64,000 nt of DNA from JBEBGV01 sp040081265 (GTDB taxonomy: Bacteria; Acidobacteriota; Vicinamibacteria; Vicinamibacterales; UBA2999): NCBI GenBank assembly GCA_040081265.1, contig JBEBGV010000020.1, forward strand, positions 1 through 64,000. The letters run 5' to 3'. The notes under the pieces are model-generated. The model did not search any database, was not told where the DNA came from, and saw nothing but the letters and a program-made list of their open reading frames with translations. The position numbers and the translations under genes were made by a program. Position 1 is the first letter of the stretch. Every line of letters starts with the position of its first letter. Below are positions 1 to 7,870 of the stretch, in pieces.

Positions 1-569
1 AGTTCGTGCGCGTATTCGTGCACGAGGGTCGTGAACTCCATCGCGTGCGAGAGACCGGTAAGGAGCCGAATGCGTCCGCCGCTGGACGTGCCCAGGGCGC
101 CGCCCAGGTCATCGACCGATTCAAGGGCAATACCCTTGGCGAGGATGGCGGCCTTGAGCGCCGCGGTATTAGGCCCGGGATCACCTGAGGCCTCGCCGGG
201 CTCCGGGAGTGGCTCGCCGTCGGTTTGCTCGACATCGAACACGTACGCCGCGCGGAAGCCCACGATCGTCCGCGCGTTGTCGCTCGCCGAGGCAGCCTCT
301 CGTCGGCCGACGATCGGCGCCAGGATCGCAATACCCTTCTCGCCTTTGCGGACGCAACGATGCATTGTGCGCCAGGCATGGAAGCCTGCGACGCGCGTCG
401 CGGCCGGGCGTTGACTGGCGATGAGCGCGACGTTGTGCCAGGAGTATCGATGGAACCGGGCCATGGTCTTGAGCATCGTGGTGAGTTGGTCGCTATGGCC
501 TTCATCGAGAAGCGCCGCTAGCGTGTCGAGGGCGTCGGTCGTGATCTGCTTGAGTGCGTCGGCGGTCAT
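1..569 (-). CDS. ArdC-like antirestriction / zinc metallopeptidase-type protein (partial, C-terminus off window)
   Basis: The minus strand is open from an ATG at 569 to the window edge, giving 189 residues without a stop. The N-terminal part (about 1-120) resembles the ssDNA-binding domain of ArdC-type proteins, including a segment around 'RFHRYSWHNVALIASQ' and a later 'KGEKGIAILAP'. The last visible residues are HEYAHE, an HExxH zinc-protease motif expected in the C-terminal domain. A GGAGG ribosome site lies 8 nt before the ATG. ArdC-family proteins are carried by plasmids and integrative elements and protect incoming DNA from restriction, so this suggests mobile DNA to the left. The family is recognised by eye; the catalytic domain is cut off by the window. 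Confidence 0.8.
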   Translation of the reverse strand, partial: MTADALKQITTDALDTLAALLDEGHSDQLTTMLKTMARFHRYSWHNVALIASQRPAATRVAGFHAWRTMHRCVRKGEKGIAILAPIVGRREAASASDNARTIVGFRAAYVFDVEQTDGEPLPEPGEASGDPGPNTAALKAAILAKGIALESVDDLGGALGTSSGGRIRLLTGLSHAMEFTTLVHEYAHE

Positions 570-570
570 G

Positions 571-643
571 GTGTCCTCCAGTGGACGGGTTGTCCGTGGT
601 TCCTTCATGCCTAAAGGAACCCGACGACCCGTCTGGAGGACAC
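571..643. repeat. 73-nt imperfect inverted repeat over the ribosome site of the ArdC-like gene
   Basis: The outer arms GTGTCCTCCAG and CTGGAGGACAC are perfect complements, and the match continues inward with GACGGGT/ACCCGTC and GGTTCC/GGAACC around a short AT-richer centre. The left arm contains the GGAGG of the ArdC-like gene, so the structure could sequester its start in RNA or be a protein-binding site in DNA. Confidence 0.7.
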
Positions 644-1105
644 GCGGCTTCGCCATCGGCGCGCCGAACACCGCGGCGACTCTCACCGGGCGTGCCAGCC
701 GACTTGTGCTGGCGCGACGCGAAGCAACCGGTGAACGTTGCGGTGTGATCGTGCTGGCACGATGGCGCGCCGATGGTGAGGCGATTCCGCCGACAACGGA
801 AGACGAACCGATACCTCCGTAGAGGCACGGTTCGCGGTGGTCACAGCGGAAGTTCCGTGACAGAGCGCTGACCTGTCTCGGCGTGCCCCCGCAGCTCGTT
901 TAGTTGGAGTCAGGGCGTTGAAGAAGTCCACCGTCAAAGGGGACGATGAACTCGAGCCAGGTGCCGCGCGTCTACATTTAGCGGACTAGAATCCGCTTCA
1001 TCCGGGGGCCTTCAGCAGATTGAACCGGGAGCGATCGGCACAAAGGAAGGCCTTGTCGGAAGGCAGCGCATGTCCGTCGCCCTCGATCAACTGATGGGCA
1101 GCATC
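644..1105. other. Non-coding stretch, nothing recognised
   Basis: No reading frame here has protein-like composition or a credible ribosome site. The few open frames are GC-rich shadows. It may be decayed flank of a mobile element. Confidence 0.5.
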
Positions 1106-1150
1106 GCACGCTTTCCAAGAGTGCTCCTTCAACCACTCGGACATCTCTCC
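1106..1150 (-). pseudogene. tRNA-Ser(GGA) 5' fragment, copy 1
   Basis: Read on the minus strand from 1150, the sequence begins GGAGAGATGTCCGAGTGG and continues through the D-arm and the anticodon arm with anticodon GGA, as in bacterial tRNA-Ser. The anticodon stem has one mismatch, and the variable loop, T-arm and acceptor 3' end are missing. It is therefore a partial tRNA, typical of an integration scar. A second copy lies at 6204-6242 in the same orientation. Confidence 0.8.
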
Positions 1151-1282
1151 GTTTAGAATCAACAACTTGCGAGCCGTCGGACGAAGATTATGACACACGC
1201 CGATCCGATTCGCATCGTGTATCCGCATCTCATTCATCGGTAACGAGTTGAAGGGAGCGCGGTCGGCACTTTCTTCGAAAAC

Positions 1283-1319
1283 TGTGTCAGACCTCTGAAT
1301 GTGTCGGGAACACTTACGG
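1283..1319. repeat. 37-bp direct repeat, copy A
   Basis: TGTGTCAGACCTCTGAATG followed by a conserved tail ending in AACACTTACGG. A similar sequence (about 30 of 37 positions by eye) lies at 6309-6345. Each copy sits a short distance to the right of a tRNA-Ser fragment, so the two parts look like one scar unit repeated on both sides of the globin block. The remaining sequence from 1151 to 1763 shows no gene. Confidence 0.65.
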
Positions 1320-1763
1320 TCGTCCCACCGCTGGCGACGGAGAGGCGAGAGCGGCTCGCATCGGTTCGCCGACCTCGCGACACGCACCGCCCGAGAGCCG
1401 GCGCGCAAGGGCAACCACGAGTAAGCGGCACTGGCCTCGCAGACCGCTGCTCGACGTCGGCATCGCGCTCGTGCGCCGACGTTGATTCCCGCGCGGCCCA
1501 TGCACGGCGCCCAGCGCCGGAGTTCTGCACTTGTCACATCCTCCGTCACCGTCGGGCAATCGAGATGCCACCATAAGTAATCGTCACCTTCGCGTCAGGT
1601 CGAGGGCTTCTTTTCCGAAATACCACTACCGCCGGCGCCACTTTGGCGTTTTCGAACTGCGGCACGTCATGGCCGAATTTCTCCGGATCAGATGTCGGAC
1701 TTTGCCTCACATTGTGCGCGCTGGTGCACTGTCACGGCGCGGGGGATTGACGCTCGTGGTGAA

Positions 1764-1786
1764 AAGGTGCATTCTGTATGCAACTT
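1764..1786. promoter_or_regulatory. NsrR-type operator before the truncated hemoglobin
   Basis: AAGGTGCAT-N5-ATGCAACTT, an inverted repeat with one mismatch, matches the known NsrR consensus (AAG-N-TGCAT, spacer, ATGCA-N-CTT). A TTGACG at 1747-1752 could be the -35, which would place the -10 and transcription start inside the operator. An nsrR gene is third in the same gene set (3221-3682), which suggests autoregulation by nitric oxide. Confidence 0.75.
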
Positions 1787-2170
1787 ATGTCAAACACCGT
1801 CCAGACCGCTTCCCTCTTCGACCAGATCGGTGGTGCCGCTGCCGTTGATGCTGCCGTCGATATCTTCTACCGCAAGGTGCTGTCGGACGACCGCATCGCG
1901 CACTTCTTCGACGATGTCGACATGGACCGCCAGCGCGGGAAGCAGAAAGCTTTCCTGACGATGGCCTTCGGTGGACCGCACAACTACTCCGGCAAGGACA
2001 TGCGCACCGGCCACGCGCACCTCGTAACCAGGGGCCTCAACGACACGCACTTCAACGCCGTGGTCGAACTGCTTGGCGCCACCCTCTCCGAGCTCAACGT
2101 CCCCTCGCCCCTCATCGCCCAGGTCGCGGCGATCGCCGAATCCACCCGCAACGACGTCCTCGGACGCTGA
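1778..2170 (+). CDS. Truncated hemoglobin, group I (trHbN-like)
   Basis: A 130-residue truncated globin. Tyr31 (in 'IFYRKVL') fits the B10 tyrosine, and His79/His81 in 'MRTGHAHL' holds the proximal heme ligand. Such proteins bind O2 and NO and, with a reductase, dioxygenate NO to nitrate. The reductase gene follows directly, sharing one base (TGATG at 2168-2172), so the pair may replace a flavohemoglobin as two polypeptides. The start could be ATG 1778 (AAAAGG 10 nt upstream) or ATG 1787, which directly follows the NsrR operator and would give an almost leaderless mRNA. Confidence 0.9.
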   Translation: MQLMSNTVQTASLFDQIGGAAAVDAAVDIFYRKVLSDDRIAHFFDDVDMDRQRGKQKAFLTMAFGGPHNYSGKDMRTGHAHLVTRGLNDTHFNAVVELLGATLSELNVPSPLIAQVAAIAESTRNDVLGR

Positions 2171-3180
2171 TGCCCCACGTCGAATACGATGGCGCCGCCT
2201 GCGAACTGCGGGACGGCGAAACCGTGCTCGATGGCCTGCTGCGGCACGGGATTGCCGTGCCGCACGCCTGCAAGGCCGGCAGCTGCGGATCGTGCATGAT
2301 GCGCGCGATCAATGCGGGCCCTCCGTTCGCCGCGGCAGACTCAGCGCCGGCCGCTCTGCCCGCTGAACCGACAGCCCTGGCGGTTGCCGTCACGGCTGCG
2401 CAGGCGGGACTGAAACCCGCGTGGCGAGCGCAGGGCTACTTCCTCGCCTGCCTGTGCAAGCCCGAAGGATCGCTGGTCGCCGCGCCGGTTGGCGCTGACG
2501 TCCGCGCGGCGGCCAGCATTGTCGCACTCGAACGGCTCACCGATTCGGTGCTGCGCGTACGCCTCGCGGCGGCGGCGCCTCTCGACTATCGCTCGGGGCA
2601 GTTCATCACCGTGCTGCGCGGTGACGGCCTGGCGCGCAGCTACTCCATCGCTAGCCTGCCGACTGACGATTCGCTGGAGCTGCACGTGCGTGTGCTGCCT
2701 GCGGGGCGCATGAGCCAGTGGCTGGCGGCGACGGCGAAAGTCGGTACGCCGATCGAGATCCAGGGACCATCTGGCGACTGCTTCTACACCGCGGGCCGCG
2801 AGGATCAACCGCTGCTGCTCGCCGGCACCGGCACTGGCCTGGCGCCGCTCTTCGGCATCGCGCGCGACGCGCTGCGCCAGGGGCATCGCGCTCCCGTGTA
2901 CCTGTTCCACGGCGCGCTCACGGCCGCCGGCCTCTACCTGCAGGGGCCGCTCGCGCAGCTGGCCGCCGCGCACTCCAACTTCCACTACATGCCGACCACG
3001 CTGGACGCCGATGGTCCGATGGACCAGGCGGTGCTCAAGCGATTGGGGCCGTTGAAGGGGTGGCGGGCGTTCGTGTGCGGTGATCCGGCGATCGTGCAGG
3101 CGTTCAAGCGGAAGATCTTCCTTGCGGGCGCGGCACTGAACGACATCCACGCCGACGCGTTCCTGCCGTCGGCGACCTGA
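2170..3180 (+). CDS. [2Fe-2S]/FAD/NAD(P)H oxidoreductase, probable globin reductase
   Basis: 336 residues in three parts. An N-terminal plant-type ferredoxin domain has Cys34, Cys39, Cys42 and Cys94. The FAD-binding domain has 'RSYSIAS' (about 156-162). The NAD(P)H-binding domain has 'GTGTGLAP' (219-226) and a C-terminal 'CGDPAIV' motif. This is the architecture of phenol hydroxylase/CDP-reductase-type electron donors. The start overlaps the stop of the truncated hemoglobin, so the likely role is to re-reduce that globin during NO detoxification. NsrR follows 40 nt downstream. The family call is firm; the electron acceptor is inferred from position. Confidence 0.88.
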   Translation: MPHVEYDGAACELRDGETVLDGLLRHGIAVPHACKAGSCGSCMMRAINAGPPFAAADSAPAALPAEPTALAVAVTAAQAGLKPAWRAQGYFLACLCKPEGSLVAAPVGADVRAAASIVALERLTDSVLRVRLAAAAPLDYRSGQFITVLRGDGLARSYSIASLPTDDSLELHVRVLPAGRMSQWLAATAKVGTPIEIQGPSGDCFYTAGREDQPLLLAGTGTGLAPLFGIARDALRQGHRAPVYLFHGALTAAGLYLQGPLAQLAAAHSNFHYMPTTLDADGPMDQAVLKRLGPLKGWRAFVCGDPAIVQAFKRKIFLAGAALNDIHADAFLPSAT

Positions 3181-3220
3181 CAGCCAGCGTGTGCTGAAAG
3201 TGCGGTAGTCTGGACCCACC

Positions 3221-3682
3221 GTGCAACTCAGTCTTCATGCCGACTACGCCTTGCGCGTGCTCATCTACCTGGGCACGCGGCAGGGCGAGGTCGTGGCCAC
3301 CCGCCAGATCAGCGACGCGTACGGCATCTCCAAGCACCATCTCGTGCGCGTCGTGCAGACGCTCGGCGAGCACGGCTACGTCGAACTGCTGCCTGGCCGC
3401 TCGGGTGGCGTGCGCCTGCTGCGCGAGCCTGAGAGCATCCGGCTCGGGGACGTCATCCGGAAGGCCGAACCGGATCTTAAGCTGGTCGAGTGCTTCGACG
3501 CGGCGACCAACACCTGCCCGATCATCCTGCAGTGCGGGCTGAAGGGTTACCTGCGCCAGGCGCTGGACGCGTTCATCGCGTCACTCAACGACCACACCCT
3601 CGCCGAACTCCTCACGACCTCACGACGCGCGCGGCTCTCCTCCGTGTTCATCGAACTCGAGCAGCTGCGCACGCGCCGGTAA
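3221..3682 (+). CDS. nsrR: NsrR, nitric-oxide-sensing Rrf2-family repressor
   Basis: 153 residues starting at GTG. The N-terminal winged helix has 'QISDAYGISKHHLVRVVQ' typical of Rrf2 proteins. Cys91, Cys99 and Cys105, spaced C-x7-C-x5-C within 'ECFDAATNTCP' and 'LQCGLKGYL', match the Fe-S cluster ligands of NsrR. NO reacts with the cluster and lifts repression. The matching operator at 1764-1786 in front of the globin gene supports this call over IscR or RirA. The coding start at 3221 keeps the family's usual 'MQL-hydrophobic-DYALR' opening. Confidence 0.9.
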   Translation: MQLSLHADYALRVLIYLGTRQGEVVATRQISDAYGISKHHLVRVVQTLGEHGYVELLPGRSGGVRLLREPESIRLGDVIRKAEPDLKLVECFDAATNTCPIILQCGLKGYLRQALDAFIASLNDHTLAELLTTSRRARLSSVFIELEQLRTRR

Positions 3683-4052
3683 GCCGACTCGTCCCTCATT
3701 CCGGCGATTCGTCCCAGGAACTGTTGATCTGCCTCGCGCGCCTAAGGTGACAGGTCGCCCGCTGCCGGCGCCGGCGTTGCGTCGCCGGCTGTCTTTGCGC
3801 GGACCGCGGTGGAACGGCTGGTGGGCGATGAAGTACGGCGTCGTGGCGATGGGGCTGGCGTTGCGCGTGGCAACTGTGGCGGCACTGCGTGCGGCGCCCG
3901 TTGGGGCTGACCGCGTGGCCTAGCTGCAGGGTTGCTGGCTCTTCGCGGTCGGTTGCAGCGAGGTCGAGGAGCCGTGGACCGCGCCACGAGGTGGGAACGC
4001 TCCTGGGCACGTCGCGGACGGTGGTGGGCGCCGGCTATTTGTTGCACTGCTC
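3683..4052. other. Intergenic region with a possible gene remnant
   Basis: A plus-strand frame from about 3748 to 3922 encodes a short hydrophobic stretch (ATG at about 3829, 'MKYGVVAMGLALRVATVAA') without a ribosome site or recognisable family. It may be the tail of a lost membrane protein or chance. Nothing else is visible. Confidence 0.3.
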
Positions 4053-4080
4053 TTGACAACTTCGGCGTCCGAAGTTAAGC
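4053..4080 (+). promoter_or_regulatory. Promoter and palindromic operator of the MarR gene
   Basis: A consensus TTGACA (-35) lies at 4053-4058. A perfect palindrome AACTTCGG-CGT-CCGAAGTT occupies 4058-4076, filling the space to a TTAAGC/TAAGCT -10 near 4075-4081. The ATG of the MarR regulator is at 4089. A regulator bound here would block RNA polymerase, so autoregulation is likely. Confidence 0.75.
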
Positions 4081-4088
4081 TCACGTCC

Positions 4089-4742
4089 ATGAGCGCAAAG
4101 CAGGGTTCGCCTCTCGACTCGCCACCGCTCGACGGGCGCATCGCCGCCGGCCTCCACAAGCTTGGACTCGCCCTCAAGCACCAGGAGTGGAGTCGCGCCA
4201 ACGAGCACGGACTGTCGCCGACGCAGGGACAGATCCTCGCGCTCCTGGCCGCCGACGGTACACTCACCGCCTCAGAGGTGGGCGAGCGCCTCGGCATCGG
4301 CCTGCCAACGATCAGCGAAGCGGTCACGACCCTGGCCGCCAAAGGTCTCGTGCGGCGCGGGCCAGACGAGCGCCACCCGCGAGCACGCCTGCTCCACTTG
4401 ACGGCTGCCGGCCGCCGCCTCTCCGTGCAGACGCGCGCGTGGCCGGAGTTCCTCACTCAGGCCGTCGGCGCACTGACCCTCGTCGAGCAGGCCACCCTGC
4501 TCACCGCCCTCATGAAGATGATTCGCACGCTGCAGGAGCAGGGGCAGATCCCGGTGCACCGCATGTGTGTCACCTGCGTCCACTTTCGGCCGCACGTTCG
4601 TGACGGCGACAGGCCGCACCACTGCGCCTTCGTCGACGCGCCGATGGGAGCGCCGCACTTGCGCCTCGACTGCGCCGAGCACGAGTCCGCTCCCGCGGAG
4701 CAACAGCGCCTGCATTGGGCGCGTTTCGTCGCAACCGTCTGA
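4089..4742 (+). CDS. MarR-family regulator with C-terminal four-cysteine module
   Basis: 217 residues. The central winged helix (about 45-105) contains 'TASEVGERLGIGLPTISEAV' and a basic wing 'GPDERHPRARLLHLT', typical of MarR. The C-terminus adds Cys160, Cys163, Cys179 and Cys195 with nearby histidines ('MCVTCVHF', 'PHHCAF', 'LDCAEHE'), suggesting a bound zinc ion or Fe-S cluster that could sense redox, NO or metal. The frame is open from 4053, but ATG 4089 is chosen because the promoter/operator lies at 4053-4080. A protoglobin and a redoxin follow and are the likely targets. The ligand is unknown. Confidence 0.85.
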   Translation: MSAKQGSPLDSPPLDGRIAAGLHKLGLALKHQEWSRANEHGLSPTQGQILALLAADGTLTASEVGERLGIGLPTISEAVTTLAAKGLVRRGPDERHPRARLLHLTAAGRRLSVQTRAWPEFLTQAVGALTLVEQATLLTALMKMIRTLQEQGQIPVHRMCVTCVHFRPHVRDGDRPHHCAFVDAPMGAPHLRLDCAEHESAPAEQQRLHWARFVATV

Positions 4743-4819
4743 ACCACGCGCACGGGTCCGACATTACGGCAGGTGCCGGATGGGGAGACGTGTGCCCTGA
4801 CCACAAAGGAGAGGTGACC

Positions 4820-5410
4820 ATGACGACCGCAATTCCCGGCTATACCGCAGGCACACAGGCCATCGCGCGCTCCCCGATTACGCTCGATGAGTTCGCGCTG
4901 ATGCAGAAGAGCGTGCTCTTCGGCGAAGAAGACGTGCGAGCCCTGCGTCAGTCCCACGACGTGGTCAAAGACCAGGTCGAGGCGATACTCGACGTGTGGT
5001 ACGGCTTCGTCGGGTCGCAGCCGCACCTGCTCGCGTCCTTCACGCACCGGGACAGCGGCGCGCCGCTCGGTGACTATCTCGGTGCCGTCCGCCGCCGCTT
5101 CGGTCAGTGGATTCTCGATACGGCGCGCGCCGACTACAACCAGGCCTGGCTCGACTACCAGCACGAGATCGGCCTGCGGCACCATCGGGCGAAGAAGAAC
5201 CACACCGACGCCGCCATGTCGACGGCCCTGGTGCCGTTCCGCGATCTGTTCCTGCTGGTGGTACCGGTCACGACGACGCTGAAGCCGTTCCTCACGCGCC
5301 ACAGGCACAGCGCCGCCGAGGTCGACGCCATGCATGCGGCGTGGGTGAAGTCGTGCCTCCTGCAGTTGACGCTGTGGAGCCATCCCTACGTGAAGGACGG
5401 AGACTTCTGA
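4820..5410 (+). CDS. Single-domain protoglobin (globin-sensor family)
   Basis: 196 residues matching the protoglobin/globin-sensor fold along its length. Examples are 'VLFGEEDVRALRQSHDVV' near the N-terminus, 'YNQAWLDYQHEIGLRHH' with the likely proximal heme histidine, and the C-terminal 'TLKPFLTRH' and 'LWSHPYVKDGDF'. No signalling domain is attached. Such proteins bind O2, CO and NO. ATG 4820 has an AAAGGAGAGG ribosome site 5-15 nt upstream. The stop overlaps the start of the redoxin gene (TGATG), so the two are translationally coupled. The preceding MarR gene probably regulates it. Confidence 0.88.
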   Translation: MTTAIPGYTAGTQAIARSPITLDEFALMQKSVLFGEEDVRALRQSHDVVKDQVEAILDVWYGFVGSQPHLLASFTHRDSGAPLGDYLGAVRRRFGQWILDTARADYNQAWLDYQHEIGLRHHRAKKNHTDAAMSTALVPFRDLFLLVVPVTTTLKPFLTRHRHSAAEVDAMHAAWVKSCLLQLTLWSHPYVKDGDF

Positions 5411-5970
5411 TGACCGCACCCGCTGCGCCTGCGTGGTCCACGGACCGCTGGTTCAACAGTGCCGTACCACTCACGCTCGACGCGCTGCGAGGGCGCGTCG
5501 TCATGCTCCACGCATTTCAGATGTTGTGCCCGGGCTGCGTGTCGCATGGTATTCCGCAGGCGCAGCGGGTGGCCCGCCAGTTCGCGGACGCTCCGGTCAC
5601 GGTCGTGGGCCTGCACACGGTGTTCGAACACCACGACGTGATGCGGCCGGAGGCGCTCGAGGTGTTCCTCCACGAGTACCGTGTGACGTTCCCCGTCGCC
5701 GTGGATCGCCCGGGACTGTCGGACGACGCCACCCCGCAGACGATGCGGGCCTACCGGATGCGCGGTACGCCCACGGTCGTCCTGATCGACGCGGTCGGTC
5801 GCCTCCGGCAGCAGGTGTTCGGGGTGCACGACGACCTACAACTCGGGCGCGATCTTGGAGCGCTGATCGCCGAGGCCACCCTGAGCGTGGACCGCTCCGT
5901 CGGCACTGATCCGGGGCCCGCGCGAATGACGGAGTGCGACGAGCGCGGCTGCCCGGCAGAGAGGGCATAG
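5410..5970 (+). CDS. Thioredoxin-fold redoxin (TlpA/AhpC-like) with CPGC motif
   Basis: 186 residues. 'LHAFQMLCPGCVSHGIPQ' gives a CxxC active site (Cys40, Cys43) at the expected position of a thioredoxin fold, and 'MRGTPTVVLID' supplies the cis-proline loop. A pre-motif tryptophan is absent, and a C-terminal tail holds two more cysteines ('CDERGC'). There is no signal peptide, so it is probably cytoplasmic. Because its start overlaps the protoglobin stop, a role in thiol redox linked to the globin or to the cysteine-rich MarR protein is possible; that is inference. Confidence 0.82.
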   Translation: MTAPAAPAWSTDRWFNSAVPLTLDALRGRVVMLHAFQMLCPGCVSHGIPQAQRVARQFADAPVTVVGLHTVFEHHDVMRPEALEVFLHEYRVTFPVAVDRPGLSDDATPQTMRAYRMRGTPTVVLIDAVGRLRQQVFGVHDDLQLGRDLGALIAEATLSVDRSVGTDPGPARMTECDERGCPAERA

Positions 5971-6203
5971 CCAGCGTTGGCCGCGGTGGCGGTGGCTGGT
6001 GTGACTCAGCCATCGGGCTTGTCGCAGCTCGCGCCGGTCGCGAATCGCGATTGTGTCAGAACTGTGTCACATGCACCCCGAAACCCCGGTCAAATACCCT
6101 GGAGTACGGCGATATAGCGATGAACACGCTTGTTGCGGGAAGTCCTTGATGGCGAGTGCGTTGGTGCGTGTCGGTGTGGGTCGGTGAGCGCCGCCGGCAT
6201 CTA
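5971..6203. other. Intergenic, nothing recognised
   Basis: No coding frame is convincing. The phrase TGTGTCAGAACTGTGTCAC at about 6054-6072 partly resembles the start of the 37-bp repeats but is not a full copy. Confidence 0.4.
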
Positions 6204-6242
6204 TTTCCAAGCGTGCTCCTTCAACCACTCGGACATCTCTCC
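6204..6242 (-). pseudogene. tRNA-Ser(GGA) 5' fragment, copy 2
   Basis: Reading from 6242 on the minus strand gives GGAGAGATGTCCGAGTGG and continues to the anticodon GGAAA, then stops matching. The anticodon stem 5' arm is CACGCTT, without the mismatch seen in copy 1. Breakage at the anticodon loop is a common crossover point for tRNA-directed integrases. Both copies are preceded by GATTCTA, so some flank is shared too. Confidence 0.82.
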
Positions 6243-6308
6243 GCGCTTGTAGAATCAATCGTTTACAGGCGATTGGCTGAGCCGTAAACCTCAAATTGTG
6301 TAGCGAAT

Positions 6309-6345
6309 TGTGTAAGACCTCTAAATGTCCCACGAACACTTACGG
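6309..6345. repeat. 37-bp direct repeat, copy B
   Basis: TGTGTAAGACCTCTAAATG with a tail ending in AACACTTACGG; the partner of copy A at 1283-1319. With the adjacent tRNA-Ser fragment it forms the right-hand scar of the 5-kb globin block. Confidence 0.65.
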
Positions 6346-6505
6346 GTGTGCCGCCCGCCACGAACGCGGGCCAATGAAGGCCAGCACAGCCGAGCCCAGG
6401 GCCGTTTTCCAGTATAGCCGGAGCGCGAGCTGACCCGACGCCAGGTGCTTTCTTTGGTCGCCGAAACAGGCCCGTGGATCTCTTGAAGTGGCCCCGTGAG
6501 GCACC

Positions 6506-7640
6506 CTATTCGCCTTCCTGGAACCCCATTTCCAAGAGAAATCGCGAGGGCTCCTGAACTCGATTGCCAAACCTCGTTTGGCGCACTCGCGCGCGCGACA
6601 ACCAGAGCGCCCTTGACGCGCGGGTGACAGCGACGTACATCAAACGGCGCTCCCCCTCGAGGTCCTTCCCATCCAAGCTCCTGAAGTCTGGGAAGGACCC
6701 ATCGTTCAGGCCAACGATCGCCACGGCCTTGAACTCAAGACCCTTGGCTGCATGGACGGTGAGCACCCGAACCCCTGGTGCCTCTGGACGCGGAGCACTC
6801 ACGAGTTCGAGCACTAGGCCGTGCCATCCCCTTTGTACTGATTCCGGACGATTCCGATACTGGATCCAACGTTCGCGGAACAGCTCGCGATCTCCGCTCA
6901 AGAGATCCGCCTCGTCAGGCTCCGTAGCGTGTTCGGCCGGGTCCCAGTCCACGACACGTTGAAGAACCTCACTCATCGTTTCGCGCCCGAGCGCCGCGTC
7001 GGCGAGCGCTCCCATTGGGATCGCAAGAATCGTCCCGGATAAGTTGTCGGACAACTCTGTGAGGAGCTGAGCTGCGTCGTCAAGCGCTCCGTCGTACTCC
7101 CCAATCGACGAGCCTACCCTTGAGCGGCGAAGGTGCTCAATCAGACTGCGAGCCAGGGCAATGTCGCGTCCATTCGCAAGCACCTTGAGCCCGTAAAGCA
7201 GGCAGCTGTACTCCTCCGTGTCAAAGATTCCGGACTCACCCGTTGAGAAGTGGTGAGGGCTCCCTCGATTCTCCAGTTCGCTCAGGACTGCCCGCAGGTG
7301 GTTGCGGCTGCGCGCGACAATCGCCAGTTGTTCAGCCTCGACTCTCCGGTCCTCCTTCGGGGCCACGCTCGATGTCGGCAACGAATCGCGCACCAGTGTT
7401 TCCACCCAATCGACCGTGGCGATCGCTTCGTCCACCTCGGTGTTCCATGCGCCATAGGCCACCAGCCCCTGTGCGCTTGCGGATTGCGTCCGCGACGTTG
7501 CGTGCGCCCCGGGCCTGTTAGCGACGAGGGCGCCCGCGACTCGCAGAATCTCGCGAGCACATCTGAAGGTTGTGCCAAGCTCGTAGCCCCGAGCATCAAG
7601 CGACCTGCTGAGGCCATCAGATGGTTGACGTCGCCCCACC
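6506..7640 (-). pseudogene. UvrD/Rep-type helicase, C-terminal fragment
   Basis: The open frame keeps only the second half of a superfamily 1 helicase. It has a motif IV region near the start ('LGTTFRCAREILRVAGAL'), motif V 'LTVHAAKGLEFKAVAIVGL' and motif VI 'LMYVAVTRASRALWLSR'. Walker A, Walker B and motifs Ia-III are absent. Immediately upstream, in another frame, lies an unrelated winged-helix domain (7622-7809), so the N-terminal half was lost by rearrangement rather than by the choice of start codon. It is probably non-functional. Confidence 0.8.
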
Positions 7641-7809
7641 CGGCAGCGATGAGGGCATCTTTGGAAACGGACGCGCCGGCGTTGCTGGCGAGGCAGTGCA
7701 GGAGGCTGACGTGCCGAAGGGTGACGGATAGTGGGACGCCGTCACGGCGCAGGATGCGTGCGCGCTCCTCGAGGAGATATGGTCCAAACGCCAGCGCGGC
7801 CTTCGCCAT
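7622..7809 (-). pseudogene. OmpR/CadC-type winged-helix DNA-binding domain fragment
   Basis: From ATG 7809 a segment reads 'AFGPYLLEERARILRRDG', then 'LRHVSLLHCLASNAG' and 'VSKDALIAAGWGD'. This is the pattern of the Trans_reg_C winged helix found at the N-terminus of acidobacterial TPR/TolB regulators. The homology stops at about 7622, where the helicase fragment begins in a different frame. No sensor or TPR part remains. No ribosome site is visible. Confidence 0.65.
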
Positions 7810-7870
7810 TTCTGAGAGATTGTGGAGGGCGAACCGAGCCGGTTTCTCAGGTTCCGGAACCTTGCAAGCA

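Noticed and set aside
683..937. Open frame of 84 codons on the minus strand
   Set aside because: No ribosome site, no family resemblance, arginine-rich composition typical of GC-rich shadows.
998..1549. 183-codon minus frame including 'GEMSEWLKEHSWKA'
   Set aside because: That peptide is the well-known false translation of a tRNA-Ser 5' half; the frame is not a gene.
2341..3219. Long open frame antisense to the oxidoreductase
   Set aside because: Shadow of a real gene; arginine/glutamine-rich with no motif.
3742..4059. Minus-strand frame upstream of the MarR gene
   Set aside because: Proline/arginine low-complexity, and it would overlap the MarR promoter/operator.
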